A stretch of 64,000 nucleotides of DNA from Betaproteobacteria bacterium Ga0077523. Its GTDB lineage: Bacteria > Pseudomonadota > Gammaproteobacteria > Burkholderiales > Ga0077523. Made by a program: the position numbers and the translations under genes. The notes under the pieces were generated by a model, which was given only the letters and a program-made list of their open reading frames with translations, did not search any database and was not told where the DNA came from. The stretch spans positions 62,001 to 126,000 of the forward strand of contig LNDQ01000079.1 of assembly GCA_001464695.1 (NCBI GenBank), read 5' to 3'. The number at the start of each line of letters is the position of its first letter. The stretch's first letter is position 1. Below are positions 53,586-63,677 of the stretch, piece after piece.

Positions 53586-56360
53586 ATGACCGATCTTTCC
53601 GATCTCTCGAAATTCGACACCTCCTTCTTCTGGCGGGTGCTGCCCAAGGATCTCGATCCCACCGAAACCAAGGAGTGGCTGGAGGCGTTCGACGCGATCC
53701 TCGAGACCGAAGGGTCCGAGCGTGCCACCTTCATGCTGCGCAAGCTGCTCGACCATGCACGCCGCAGGCGCGTGCCGATTCCACCGGTGTTCAACACCCC
53801 CTATGCAAACACCATTTCGCTGGCCGACCAGCCGCCTTTCCCCGGCAACCTCGAAACCGAGCAGCGCCTGATCGGCCTGGTCCGCTGGAATGCGCTGGCG
53901 ATGGTGGTTCGTGCCAACAAGGCCCATGCCGAGCTCGGCGGACACATCGCGAGCTACGCCTCGGCCGCCGACCTCTTCGAAGTCGGCTTCAACCACTTCT
54001 TCCGCGCCGGCCAGTCGGGCGATCTCGTCTACTTCCAGCCGCACTCGGCGCCTGGTATCTACTCACGGGCGTTTCTGGAGGGCCGGCTCACCGGCGAACA
54101 GCTCGACAACTACCGCCGCGAAACCGGCCTCACGCCGGGCGCGTCGCCGCCTGGCGCGCGCGGCAGTGCGCACTCCGGTCCCGGCCTGTGTTCCTATTGC
54201 CACCCGTATCTCATGCCGGAGCTGTGGCAGTTCCCCACCGGCTCCATGGGACTGGGCCCGCTCAACGCGATCTACCAGGCGCGCTTCCTCCGCTACCTGC
54301 AGGACCGCGGCATTCTGGACGCGGCCAACCGCAAGGTATGGGCATTCCCGGGCGACGGCGAGATGGACGAACCGGAGTCGCTGGCCGGCCTGTCGCTCGC
54401 CGCCCGCGAAGGTCTCGACAACCTCATTTTCGTGGTGAACTGCAATCTGCAACGCCTGGACGGCCCGGTGCGCGGCAACGGCTCGGTCATCCAGGAACTG
54501 GAAGGCCTCTTCGCCGGCGCCGGCTGGAACGTGGTCAAGCTGCTCTGGGGTAGCGAATGGGACTCTCTGTTCGCACGCGATCACGACAACGTGATCATCA
54601 AGCGCCTGCACGAAACCGTGGACGGTGAGTTCCAGAAGTACGCTGCCACCGACGGCCGCTTCAACCGCGAGAATTTCTTCAACAAGTACCCCGAGCTGCA
54701 GGCCCTGGTCGCCCACATGTCCGACGAGGACATCGATCGCCTGCGTCGCGGCGGCCACGACCCGGTCAAGATCTACGCGGCCTACCACGCCGCGGTGAAC
54801 CACAAGGGTCAACCGACGGTGATCCTGGCCCAGACCAAGAAGGGCTACGGCATGGGTCACTGGGGCCAGGGCAAGATGACCACGCACCAGCAGAAGAAGC
54901 TGGATGACGAAGCGCTGCTCGCCTTCCGCGATCGCTTCTCGCTGCCGCTGTCCGATGCGCAGGTGACACAGCTCGAGTTCCACAAGCCGGCGGCCGACAG
55001 CCCCGAGATGAAGTACCTGCGCGCGCGCCGGGAGGCGCTCGGCGGCTACATGCCGCAGCGGGTGCCGAAGAGCAAGGCGCTGCCGGTGCCGGCGCGGTCG
55101 ACCATCACGAAGTTCCTGGAAGGCACGGCCGGGCGCGAACAGTCCACCACGATGGTGTTCGTGCAGATGCTCACCCAATGGCTCAAGGACGCGGCACTGG
55201 GCAAACATATCGTGCCCATCGTCGCCGACGAGGCCCGCACCTTCGGCATGCAGGCGCTGTTCCGCCAGGTGGCGATCTATTCCTCCGTGGGCCAACTCTA
55301 CGAACCCGAGGACAAGGACGAGCTGCTCTACTACAAGGAAGCGAAGGACGGCCAGATCCTCGAAGAGGGCATCAGCGAAGCCGGCGCCATCTCCTCGTGG
55401 ATCGCTGCGGCCACCAGCTACAGCTCGCACGGCGTGCCGATGCTGCCGTTCTACATCTTCTATTCGTGCTTCGGCTTCCAGCGCATCGGTGACCTGGTAT
55501 GGGCGGCGGGCGATTCGCGCGCCCGCGGATTTCTGCTCGGCGCCACGGCCGGCCGCACGACGCTTTCCGGCGAAGGCCTGCAGCACGAAGACGGCTCGAG
55601 CCACCTGCTCTACTCCACCGTGCCGAACTGCGTGTGCTACGACCCGTGCTACGGATATGAACTCGCGCTCATCGTTCAGGACGGCGCTCGGCGCATGCTG
55701 GAAGACCAGGAAGACGTCTTCTACTACGTGACGGTGATGAACGAGAACTACGCGCATCCCGGCATGCCGGCGGGCGCGGAAGAAGGCATCCTCAAGGGAA
55801 TGTACCGTCTTCGGCCTTCTCCCCTCCCCCTCATGGGGGAGGGCAAGGGTGGGGGTGGTCACCGCCCGCGTGCGCAACTCCTCGGCTCCGGCACGATCCT
55901 GCGCGAAGTCATCGCCGCGGCCGAACTCCTGGAGAACGACTGGAACGTCGGCGCCGACGTCTGGAGCGTCACCAGCTTCACCGAACTGCGCCGCGAAGGT
56001 CTCGCGATCGAACGCTCCAACCGCCTGAATCCGGGCGAGGCAGATCGCAAGACCTGGGTCGAACGCTGCCTCGACGGCACGCAAGGCCCGGTCATCGCAT
56101 CCACCGACTACATGCGCGCGCTGCCGGACATGATCCGCGCCTGGGTGCCGCGCCGCTACGTCACTCTCGGGACCGACGGCTTCGGCCGCAGCGATACGCG
56201 CGCGGCGTTGCGACGCTTCTTCGAGGTCGACCGGTTCCACGTGGTGATCGCGACGCTGAAGGCGCTGGCCGACGATGGCACCGTGCCACGCGACGCGGTG
56301 AAGCAGGCGATCGCGAAGTACGGCATCGACGGCTCGGCACCGGAGCCCTGGGCCGCGTAA
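53586..56360 (+). CDS. aceE: Pyruvate dehydrogenase E1 component AceE (homodimeric type)
   Basis: Thiamine-diphosphate E1 that decarboxylates pyruvate and acetylates the E2 lipoyl group. 924 residues from [20 protein letters not shown]. The ThDP site is [20 protein letters not shown] with [12 protein letters not shown] near 285. [20 protein letters not shown] and [20 protein letters not shown] are in the C-terminal half. Residues about 743-762 ([16 protein letters not shown] and on) have no counterpart in E. coli AceE and come from a palindromic repeat read in frame; the frame then resumes normally with [12 protein letters not shown]. No aceF or lpd follows. Alternative: a sequence-tolerated surface loop in a working enzyme. 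Confidence 0.95.
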   Translation: MTDLSDLSKFDTSFFWRVLPKDLDPTETKEWLEAFDAILETEGSERATFMLRKLLDHARRRRVPIPPVFNTPYANTISLADQPPFPGNLETEQRLIGLVRWNALAMVVRANKAHAELGGHIASYASAADLFEVGFNHFFRAGQSGDLVYFQPHSAPGIYSRAFLEGRLTGEQLDNYRRETGLTPGASPPGARGSAHSGPGLCSYCHPYLMPELWQFPTGSMGLGPLNAIYQARFLRYLQDRGILDAANRKVWAFPGDGEMDEPESLAGLSLAAREGLDNLIFVVNCNLQRLDGPVRGNGSVIQELEGLFAGAGWNVVKLLWGSEWDSLFARDHDNVIIKRLHETVDGEFQKYAATDGRFNRENFFNKYPELQALVAHMSDEDIDRLRRGGHDPVKIYAAYHAAVNHKGQPTVILAQTKKGYGMGHWGQGKMTTHQQKKLDDEALLAFRDRFSLPLSDAQVTQLEFHKPAADSPEMKYLRARREALGGYMPQRVPKSKALPVPARSTITKFLEGTAGREQSTTMVFVQMLTQWLKDAALGKHIVPIVADEARTFGMQALFRQVAIYSSVGQLYEPEDKDELLYYKEAKDGQILEEGISEAGAISSWIAAATSYSSHGVPMLPFYIFYSCFGFQRIGDLVWAAGDSRARGFLLGATAGRTTLSGEGLQHEDGSSHLLYSTVPNCVCYDPCYGYELALIVQDGARRMLEDQEDVFYYVTVMNENYAHPGMPAGAEEGILKGMYRLRPSPLPLMGEGKGGGGHRPRAQLLGSGTILREVIAAAELLENDWNVGADVWSVTSFTELRREGLAIERSNRLNPGEADRKTWVERCLDGTQGPVIASTDYMRALPDMIRAWVPRRYVTLGTDGFGRSDTRAALRRFFEVDRFHVVIATLKALADDGTVPRDAVKQAIAKYGIDGSAPEPWAA
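55815..55857. repeat. Palindromic repeat translated in frame inside aceE
   Basis: CCCTCCCCC-TCAT-GGGGGAGGG (55822-55843) followed by CAAGGGTGGGGGTGG, part of a repeat family widespread in bacteria and normally intergenic. The net gain is about 11 codons against E. coli AceE, with no frameshift. Confidence 0.85.
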
Positions 56361-56369
56361 GCAAGGAAA

Positions 56370-56431
56370 CTCAGCCCCAAGAAGGCTGTCCCCGGGGTGA
56401 AGGGCCACAGGCCCATCGGGGGGCCGTACTG
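56370..56431. repeat. Degenerate GC-rich repeat at the aceE/MFS junction
   Basis: CTCAGCCCCAAGAAGGCTG, CCCCGGGG and GGCCCATCGGGGGGCC resemble a decayed unit of the 78-base family at 16567. It lies between converging stop codons and could terminate both genes. Confidence 0.55.
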
Positions 56432-57637
56432 CTAGCGCGCCACCAGCGCGCGCTGAAGCGCGAATGCGGTAGCGCCGCACACGGCGATCACGACGGCCAT
56501 CGGCAGTGCCGAACCGTCGTGCCACCACCCTACTGCAGCACCAGCCACTGCCGCGATCGCGAACTGCACCGTGCCGAGCAGCGCCGATGCACTGCCCGCA
56601 CGGTCCGGGAACGGGCCCATGGCTCCCGCGGCTGCGTTGGGATACGAGAAGCCCAGGCTCGCGACGTAGCCGAACAACGGCACCAACAGGCCGATCAATC
56701 CACCCCACCGGGTCCACGCCGCGACCACGAGGAGCACGCCGAAGAGCGCATTGGCCAGATTCGCCCAGGCGAGCAACCGGTCCGGACCGAGGCGCATGAC
56801 GAGCCGCGCGTTGATCTGCGAGGCGGTGATGAGCCCCAGCGCGTTGGCGCCGAACAGCCAGCCGTAAGCGCCCGCAGGCACGCCGTAGACGTCGATGAAG
56901 ACGAACGGCGAGCCCGAGATATAGGCGAACATCCCGGCCTGCGCGAACCCGCCGGCGAGCGTGTATCCGAGGAAGCGCCGATGTCCGAGCAGTTGCCCGT
57001 AGTCGCGCAGGACCGACCGCACGCCCAGGCGCTTCAAAGATCGCTGGCGCGTTTCCGGCAGTCCGAGGAAGGCAGCAGCCAGGCAGACAAGTCCGAACGC
57101 GAGCAAGGTCCAGAAGATCGACCGCCAGCCCGACACCGCCAGCAACCAGCCGCCCGCCAGTGGTGCGAGCATCGGCGCTGCCCCCATGACCAGCATCATG
57201 GTCGAGAGCATCCGCGCCGATCCCCATTGGTCGAACAGGTCCCGCACGACCGCCCGCGCGATGACCACGCCGGCGCAACCGCCGAGGGCCTGGGCGAAGC
57301 GCCACGCGATCAGACTCTCGGCACTGCCCGCCACCGCGCAGCCGGCCGTCGCCACCGCATACAGCACGAGTCCCAAGTAGAGCGGCGGCTTGCGCCCGAA
57401 GCGATCGGCCAGCGGACCGTACAGTGCCTGGCCGAGAGCCAGCCCGACGAAGAACGCCGACAACGTGAGCTGCGTGGCCGCGGTCGAGGCGCCGAACTCG
57501 GCGGCAAGCGTCGGCAGGCTCGGCAGATACATGTCGATCGACATCGGCGCGAAGGCACTGAGGGCGCCGAGAATCAGGACCAGTCGAAGGCGGGAGGGCA
57601 CGGGAGAAGTAGCGACGTTGCCGGCAAGTGTACCCAC
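56432..57637 (-). CDS. Bcr/CflA family MFS drug exporter
   Basis: Proton-driven exporter of the 12-helix major facilitator superfamily. 401 residues from a GTG. FAPMSIDMYLPSLPTLAAEF at about 29-48 is the Bcr/CflA hallmark. QALYGPLADRFGRKPPLYLG is the loop 2-3 motif A, and RFAQALGGCAGVVIARAVVR lies in helix 4-5. Substrate cannot be told. Divergent from the mutarotase gene across 38 bases. Confidence 0.9.
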   Translation of the reverse strand: MGTLAGNVATSPVPSRLRLVLILGALSAFAPMSIDMYLPSLPTLAAEFGASTAATQLTLSAFFVGLALGQALYGPLADRFGRKPPLYLGLVLYAVATAGCAVAGSAESLIAWRFAQALGGCAGVVIARAVVRDLFDQWGSARMLSTMMLVMGAAPMLAPLAGGWLLAVSGWRSIFWTLLAFGLVCLAAAFLGLPETRQRSLKRLGVRSVLRDYGQLLGHRRFLGYTLAGGFAQAGMFAYISGSPFVFIDVYGVPAGAYGWLFGANALGLITASQINARLVMRLGPDRLLAWANLANALFGVLLVVAAWTRWGGLIGLLVPLFGYVASLGFSYPNAAAGAMGPFPDRAGSASALLGTVQFAIAAVAGAAVGWWHDGSALPMAVVIAVCGATAFALQRALVAR

Positions 57638-57675
57638 TCGAACGGCGGTGCCTCCCGAGAAGGCATAATCTGCGC

Positions 57676-58521
57676 ATGGCCTCCTTCGCTGCCGAGAACG
57701 TCCACGGACTCGACGCCCTGCGCCTCACCGCCCCCGATGGCGCCAGCGCGCTGGTCACCGGGCACGGTGCTCACCTTCTCTCGTGGATCCCGGCTGGTGG
57801 CGATGAGCGCCTGTACCTGTCGGAGACCGCCGTCTATGCCCCCGACACACCGATTCGCGGCGGCATTCCGGTGATCTTTCCGCAGTTCGGCACCCTCGGA
57901 CCCCTTGCGCGGCACGGCTTCGCGCGGACCGCCTCGTGGACGCTCGACGAGAGTCGGGCCGGTGCCGATTACGCAATGGCGACTTGGTATCTCGACGGCA
58001 ACGCGACCACCCGCGCACTCTGGCCCCACGACTTCCACGCCGAACTGACCGTGAGCGTGGGCGGCAGTCAACTCGATGTGGAGCTCGCGATCGAGAACAC
58101 CGGTTCCGAGCCGTTCGATTTCACAGCCGCCCTGCACACCTACCTGCGAGTGCGCGAGATCGAACATGCGAAGCTCACCGGGCTCGAGCACACTGAGTTC
58201 CGCGACCAACTCGCCGGCGGCAAGGTGCGCACGGAACCGCACGAAACGATGGCCTTCGATGGCCCCATCGATCGCATCCATCTCAACGTGCCGCCGCGAC
58301 TGTTCCTGAGCGAATCCGGACGCCGGCTGCTCATCGAATCGAGCGGGTTCCCCGACGCGGTGATCTGGAACCCCTGGGACACCGGCACCGCGGCATTCAA
58401 GGACCTGCCACCCCTCGGGTTTCGTCGCATGCTGTGCGTCGAAGCGGCGGCGATCGGCACGCCCGTGACCGTGAAGCCGGGCCTGGTATGGGCAGGGCGA
58501 CAGACGCTGGTGGCGATGTAG
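57676..58521 (+). CDS. D-hexose-6-phosphate mutarotase (YeaD-like aldose epimerase)
   Basis: 281-residue galactose-mutarotase-fold enzyme that interconverts anomers of glucose-6-phosphate-type sugars. Features are GGIPVIFPQFGTLGPLARHG (about 55-74), the catalytic His in FTAALHTYLRVREIEHAKLT and the catalytic Glu in RRMLCVEAAAIGTPV. NPWDTGTAAFKDLPP is the substrate loop. Start at ATG 57676. The acyltransferase gene starts 20 bases downstream. Confidence 0.92.
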   Translation: MASFAAENVHGLDALRLTAPDGASALVTGHGAHLLSWIPAGGDERLYLSETAVYAPDTPIRGGIPVIFPQFGTLGPLARHGFARTASWTLDESRAGADYAMATWYLDGNATTRALWPHDFHAELTVSVGGSQLDVELAIENTGSEPFDFTAALHTYLRVREIEHAKLTGLEHTEFRDQLAGGKVRTEPHETMAFDGPIDRIHLNVPPRLFLSESGRRLLIESSGFPDAVIWNPWDTGTAAFKDLPPLGFRRMLCVEAAAIGTPVTVKPGLVWAGRQTLVAM

Positions 58522-58541
58522 TCCGACCTTCACGACATGAC

Positions 58542-59813
58542 ATGTCGCGCCTGCTGACGTTCGTTCCGCCCCGACCGAAGCGCTGGATGATCGGCATGTT
58601 GACGCCCGTCAGCCGCGGCGTGTTCCTGCGCGGCCTGATGAAGGTGGCGCGGATCGACTTTCCCGAGGCCGACGAAGCGCGCTTCCGGGCGCACGTGAAC
58701 GCCGACACCGCGGCGTTCATCGCGCCGAACCATCCCGAGTTCCTCACCGACTGGCTGCTCGACAAGGAACTGTCGGCGCGCCACGCTCCGTTGATGGCGA
58801 GTTGGGCCACCCACGACGTGGTGAACGGCATGGGCGCGGCCATGCAATGGTTCTGGTTGAGCAACAACCTCATCGCCCAGATTCCCGGTGCCGGCGGGGC
58901 CGCCGGCAAGGAATACTCGACCGAATGGGCACTGCAGGGTCACGCCGTACTGCTGCATCCCGAGGGCAGCGTCGCCTGGACGGCCGATCGCGTGCAACCG
59001 TTGTTCGGCGGCGTCGCGGACATGGCGCTCGAAGCGGCTCGACGTGCTCAGGCCGCGTCGCCCACCCGACCCGTGTACGTGGTCCCGGTCGTGTGGTGCT
59101 ACCGGTTCACCGGCGACGTTCACGAGGCGCTCGGCGATGAACTCGATCGGGTGGAGCGCAAGGTCGGTCACCGTGGGCGTCGTGGCGCCACACCGGCAGA
59201 GCGCGTACTCGATCTCTACACGACGATGCTCGAACGGGACGAACGACACTGGCAGCTGCGTGCGGGACCGGACCAACCGTTCGCCGCTCGCCAGAGGTCC
59301 ATGCTGATCGCCCTGACTGATCATCTTCACGCGCAGCTCGACACCGCCGGTTTCGGATCGCTGGAATCGAATACCGACGACGCGTTCGATCGCGGACGAA
59401 CCGCGGTACGACGCGCGGATCACTGGATGCGCGATCCGGCATCGCAGACTTCAGTGACGCGCGAAGTAGTCCGGGCCGCGGCGAAGACGTTGCGTCGTGC
59501 GATGCGATTCGACCCTTCGTGGTATCCGTCGGCTCAGCTCACACAGGAACAGGTGGCTGAAAACGTGAAGCGCCTGCGCACCGACTATTGCTTCACCGGA
59601 TTGGGCGACCACATGCACCGCTTCGTGCCGCGACCGGTGGGACCGCGGGTCGTGCACATGCGCGTGCCGCAACCCATCGAGGTCACCAGCGTCGACACGA
59701 CCGACGCGCTGCTCCTCGAGTTGCGTCGGCGCATGCAGCGAGTCCTCGACGACCTGGCTGCGCAGCAACTCACCACCACGGGCACACGGGCCTACCCGAA
59801 TCCCTTTCGTTGA
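58542..59813 (+). CDS. PlsC-like phospholipid/glycerol acyltransferase
   Basis: 423 residues, longer than a plain PlsC. The acyltransferase motifs are AAFIAPNHPEFLTDWLLDKE (NHxxxxD type, about 51-70) and AVLLHPEGSVAWTADRVQPL (PEG motif III, about 130-149). The His in motif I is in a HPEFLTD setting. The C-terminal 200 residues are helical and have no recognised family. No signal or membrane segment is strong. Substrate unknown. Confidence 0.75.
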   Translation: MSRLLTFVPPRPKRWMIGMLTPVSRGVFLRGLMKVARIDFPEADEARFRAHVNADTAAFIAPNHPEFLTDWLLDKELSARHAPLMASWATHDVVNGMGAAMQWFWLSNNLIAQIPGAGGAAGKEYSTEWALQGHAVLLHPEGSVAWTADRVQPLFGGVADMALEAARRAQAASPTRPVYVVPVVWCYRFTGDVHEALGDELDRVERKVGHRGRRGATPAERVLDLYTTMLERDERHWQLRAGPDQPFAARQRSMLIALTDHLHAQLDTAGFGSLESNTDDAFDRGRTAVRRADHWMRDPASQTSVTREVVRAAAKTLRRAMRFDPSWYPSAQLTQEQVAENVKRLRTDYCFTGLGDHMHRFVPRPVGPRVVHMRVPQPIEVTSVDTTDALLLELRRRMQRVLDDLAAQQLTTTGTRAYPNPFR

Positions 59814-59822
59814 GACCCCCGC

Positions 59823-60371
59823 TCAGCGCGGCAAAATGATCGGCGCCACCGGATCGGCCGGCGTGACGACCGGCGGTACAACGGGGACCGGCACACCGGA
59901 CTGCAACGGCAGGAACGTGCGCGGGCCCTGATCGCGGACCCGGGTCCACATCACGTCGGGGTCCGCAGCAAAGATGCTCGCCCGCTCGAACTGGTGGACC
60001 TGCACACCACGACCGAGCGGCGGTTCGAAACTCGGTGCCACCGCCACCTCGTTGGGACGCAGCTCCCGGTACAGCCGGCGCTCGAAATCACGCGCGTCGA
60101 TGAAAGCGCGCCGGCCGTCGTCGAATTCGACCCGATAGATCGGATCGCTCGGCGGCCACGGGCCGCCGACCTGGACCTCTACGATGCGAAAGCGCGCCTT
60201 GGCGCGCACGGAGCGGCGATCGCGGAGCGACAGGTCACCAAAGAACTCGACGCTCGTTTCCGACAGCGCGGGGCGCGCCCAGAACCATTGGCCCACCCGG
60301 CCGTCGGCCCCATCACCCGCAGCAGCTTCGACCGCCAGCAGAAGCAGCGGCAACCAGACCCATCGTGCCAT
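59823..60371 (-). CDS. Hypothetical secreted protein
   Basis: 182 residues with a signal peptide (MARWVWLPLLLLAVEAAAGD). The mature part is strand-rich (RFRIVEVQVGGPWPPSDPIY, RVEFDDGRRAFIDARDFERR) and ends in a proline/valine-rich tail (VPVPVVPPVVTPADPVAPII). No known domain. It lies 38 bases after the RND pump gene on the same strand and might be a periplasmic partner, but this is only context. Confidence 0.65.
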   Translation of the reverse strand: MARWVWLPLLLLAVEAAAGDGADGRVGQWFWARPALSETSVEFFGDLSLRDRRSVRAKARFRIVEVQVGGPWPPSDPIYRVEFDDGRRAFIDARDFERRLYRELRPNEVAVAPSFEPPLGRGVQVHQFERASIFAADPDVMWTRVRDQGPRTFLPLQSGVPVPVVPPVVTPADPVAPIILPR

Positions 60372-60409
60372 CGTCGGCCCTCACCGCCGGTACGGCCCGG
60401 GCGCTCGCC

Positions 60410-63400
60410 TCAGGTACCGCTTTCGGCCGGTCCCGCTCCGACCACCAGGGGCGGCATCCGTTCCCGCCGCCCTTCGAACCAGCCGTACAGACACGGCACC
60501 ACGAGCAGCGTCAACGCCGTCGAGGAGAACAGGCCGCCGATCACGACCACTGCGAGCGGCCGCGTGACCTCCGAGCCCGGCCCGGTCGAGAACAGCATGG
60601 GGATCAACGCCAGCAGCGCAACCGAGGCCGTCATCAACACCGGCCGCAGCCGGTGGGAGCACCCCTCGATCACCGCCTCGGTCCGGTCGAGTCCCTGCTC
60701 GCGCAGTTCGCGGATGAAGCTCACCAAGACCACGCCGTTCAACACGGCAATGCCCCACAGATTGATGAAACCCACGGCCGCCGGCACGCTGAGGTACTCG
60801 CCTGAAACGAACAGGCCGACAACGCCGCCGATCGCCGCCAGGGGCAGGACCGTGATCACGAGCGTCGCATAGCGGACCGCACCGAACAGCATGAACAGCA
60901 GGAAGAAGATGGCGGCGATCGTGATGGGAATGATGATGCCGAGGCGTTTCAGGGCCCGTTCCATATTCTCGAACTGACCACCCCACGAGAGGTAGTACCC
61001 CGTCGGCAGCGTCACCTCACGGGCAATGCGCTGCTGTGCCTCGGCCACGAAGCCGCCGAGATCCCGCCCGGTCACGTTCACGCCGACCACCAGGCGCCGC
61101 CGCCCGCTCTCCCGGGAAATCTGCGCCGGCCCTTCGTCCAGCACGATGCGCGCAACGTTGCTCAAGGGTACGAGTCCGCCGTTGGGCGCCTGCAGCATGA
61201 TGGATCCGATCGCCCTGATGTTGTTGCGGTACTGTTCCGGGAAACGCACCACCGCCTGGAAGCGCCGCTCGCCCTCGTAGACCGTGGTCGCTTCCCGGCC
61301 CTTCACCGCGATCTCGATCGTGTCGTTCACCTCCTCGACGTTGAGACCGTAGCGGGCGATGAGATCGCGGTCGATGTCGATGTTGAGGTACTCCTGGCCG
61401 GATCCGCGTTCGATCCTGAGATCGGTGGCGCCCTGCATGCTCCTCAGGACGCGGGCGATGTCGTCCCCGGTGCGCTTCAGTTGATCGAGGTCCTCGCCGA
61501 AGATCTTGACGGCCACCTGGGACCGTACGCCAGAGACCATCTCGTCTACGCGCGCCGCGATCGGCTGACTGATCGACAATTCCACGCCGGGAAGACCATG
61601 GAGTACATCGCGGATGCGTTGGTTGAAATCCGCTTGCGTCCAGCCCTTGGGCCACTCCGAACGCGGCACCAGGGTCGCTATGGGATCCGACTCGTGCGGC
61701 TGACCCGGGTCCGCCGGTGACTCACCGCGGCCCAGGCGCGCCACCACCATTTCGACACCGGGCACGGTCATGATCTGACGCAACGCCTGGGTCTCGATCT
61801 TGACCGACTCGTCCACCGAGATCTTCGGGGCACGCACCAGCACCGGCGTCACCGATCCTTCCTGCATGATCGGAATGAATGCCGTGCCCAGAAACGGCAC
61901 CAGCGCGACACTTCCGACCATCGCGCCGACCGCGCCAGCGACGATCTTGCGGGGATTCGCCAGGGACCAGCGCAGCGCCGGCATGTAGGCGCGCTTCACG
62001 CGCGCCAGCAGCCATGTGTCGTGGTCGGCGCCGCCCTTCAGGATGAAAGCGCACAGCATCGGCGACATCGTGAAGGACAGGATGAGGGAGATGGTGAGTG
62101 CGATCGCGATGGTGAGGGCGAGCGGCGCGAACATCTTGCCCTCCATACCCTCGAGAGACAGCAGCGGCAGGAACACGAGAATGATGATGCCCACGCCGTA
62201 GAGGACGGGCGTGCCGACCTCCGCCGCTGCCGCACCGATGAGTTGAAGCCGCGCTCGACCCCGGTTCGCAGGGTCTCCCAGTCGCGCGAAGGTGTTCTCC
62301 ACCACCACCACCGAACCGTCCACCATCAGGCCGATGGCGATGGCGAGCCCACCGAGCGACATGAGGTTCGCGGACAGTCCGATGCGGTTCATCACGAAGA
62401 AGGTGAGCAGCGGCGTGAGACACAGGGTCGCCACCACGATCAGGCTCGAGCGAACATCCCCCAGGAAGATGAAGAGCACCACGATCACGAGGATCACGCC
62501 TTCGAGCAGGACCTTCGCGATCGTGTTCATCGCCGACTCGACCAGCATCGTGCGGTCGTAGAAGGGCACGATCTGCAGTCCACCCGGCAGCAGCTTCTGC
62601 TCGTTGATCTCCGCCACACGGTCCTTGATGCGGTTCACGATCTCGCGGGCATTGCCGCCCCGGATCATCTGGACGATGGCGGCGACCATCTCGGTCTGCC
62701 CATTCTTGACCGCTGCACCCTGACGTACCTCGGTGTCGAACCGCACTTCCGCCACGTCGCGCACGTACACGGGCGTGCCCTGGTTCTCCTTGAGGACGAT
62801 GTTGCCGATGTCGGCGAGCGAACGGATCAGGCCCTGTCCGCGCACCAGGTATTGCTCGGGTCCGGACGGGACTACCCCGCCTGAGCTGTTGGCGTTGTTC
62901 CGTGCGAGGGCCTGATGCAGGTCGGTGACCGTGAGTCCGAAGTGCCGCAGGCGGTCCGGATTGATGTAGGCGAGATACTGCTTGGCGAAACCGCCCTGGG
63001 TGTTGATCTCCGCCACACCCTGGATCGAGCGCAGCATCGGCCGGACCACCCAGTCCTGGATGGTGCGACGTTCCGTGAGTTCCTCCTTCGTCATTTCGCG
63101 ATAGCTGCCGTCGGCGAGCCGGTCGCTCGGGTGTTCCAGCGTGTACTGGTAGACCTCGCCGAGGCCGGTGGTTACCGGACCGAGCACGGGGCGGATCCCG
63201 GCCGGCATCTGCGCGGAGGCCTCGATCAGGCGCTCCAGAACAATCTGGCGTGCGAAGTACACGTCGGTGCTGTCGGTGAACACGAGCGTGATGAGCGAAA
63301 TGCCGTTGCGGTTGAGCGAGCGCATCTCCACCAGGCCCGGTAGCCCGGTCATGGCGATCTCGATCGGGATCGTGATGAAACGCTCCACTTCCGTCGGAGG

Positions 63401-63568
63401 ACGGCCGGGCGCCTCGGTCGCCACCTGGACCTGGATATTGGTGACGTCGGGGAATGCGTCGACGGAAAGACCGCGCACGGCGAAGAGGCCAGCCACGGCG
63501 AGGACGCAGCAGACGACCGCAACGAGGATGCGTTGCTTCAAGGACCAGCGGATGAGCGATTCGATCAT
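60410..63568 (-). CDS. CzcA/CusA-type RND efflux pump (heavy-metal efflux family)
   Basis: 1052-residue inner-membrane proton-driven exporter. N-terminal MIESLIRWSLKQRILVAVVC and VDAFPDVTNIQVQVATEAPG are HME-RND signatures; ERFITIPIEIAMTGLPGLVE and RNNANSSGGVV follow. The helix-4 proton-relay segment is LAIAIGLMVDGSVVVVENTF (about 401-420). It has the VDG Asp and VEN Glu but lacks the first Asp of the CzcA DFG pattern, so it is nearer to CusA. The metal cannot be assigned. The usual upstream membrane-fusion and outer-membrane genes are missing from the window. Confidence 0.92.
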   Translation of the reverse strand: MIESLIRWSLKQRILVAVVCCVLAVAGLFAVRGLSVDAFPDVTNIQVQVATEAPGRPPTEVERFITIPIEIAMTGLPGLVEMRSLNRNGISLITLVFTDSTDVYFARQIVLERLIEASAQMPAGIRPVLGPVTTGLGEVYQYTLEHPSDRLADGSYREMTKEELTERRTIQDWVVRPMLRSIQGVAEINTQGGFAKQYLAYINPDRLRHFGLTVTDLHQALARNNANSSGGVVPSGPEQYLVRGQGLIRSLADIGNIVLKENQGTPVYVRDVAEVRFDTEVRQGAAVKNGQTEMVAAIVQMIRGGNAREIVNRIKDRVAEINEQKLLPGGLQIVPFYDRTMLVESAMNTIAKVLLEGVILVIVVLFIFLGDVRSSLIVVATLCLTPLLTFFVMNRIGLSANLMSLGGLAIAIGLMVDGSVVVVENTFARLGDPANRGRARLQLIGAAAAEVGTPVLYGVGIIILVFLPLLSLEGMEGKMFAPLALTIAIALTISLILSFTMSPMLCAFILKGGADHDTWLLARVKRAYMPALRWSLANPRKIVAGAVGAMVGSVALVPFLGTAFIPIMQEGSVTPVLVRAPKISVDESVKIETQALRQIMTVPGVEMVVARLGRGESPADPGQPHESDPIATLVPRSEWPKGWTQADFNQRIRDVLHGLPGVELSISQPIAARVDEMVSGVRSQVAVKIFGEDLDQLKRTGDDIARVLRSMQGATDLRIERGSGQEYLNIDIDRDLIARYGLNVEEVNDTIEIAVKGREATTVYEGERRFQAVVRFPEQYRNNIRAIGSIMLQAPNGGLVPLSNVARIVLDEGPAQISRESGRRRLVVGVNVTGRDLGGFVAEAQQRIAREVTLPTGYYLSWGGQFENMERALKRLGIIIPITIAAIFFLLFMLFGAVRYATLVITVLPLAAIGGVVGLFVSGEYLSVPAAVGFINLWGIAVLNGVVLVSFIRELREQGLDRTEAVIEGCSHRLRPVLMTASVALLALIPMLFSTGPGSEVTRPLAVVVIGGLFSSTALTLLVVPCLYGWFEGRRERMPPLVVGAGPAESGT

Positions 63569-63677
63569 GAATGATGCGAGTGGTCAGGTAGCCTGCAAAG
63601 GAAGGGGCGAACGGCCGCCGCGTGTCGGCCACGCAGGGTCGGTTCCGGGAAGCACTCGCCCGGCAGGCAGCCTCGCT

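Noticed and set aside
54063-57758. Very long open frame on the minus strand across aceE and the MFS gene
   Set aside because: It is the antisense shadow of aceE in GC-rich DNA followed by out-of-frame MFS sequence; its composition is Arg/Ala-rich and it matches no family.
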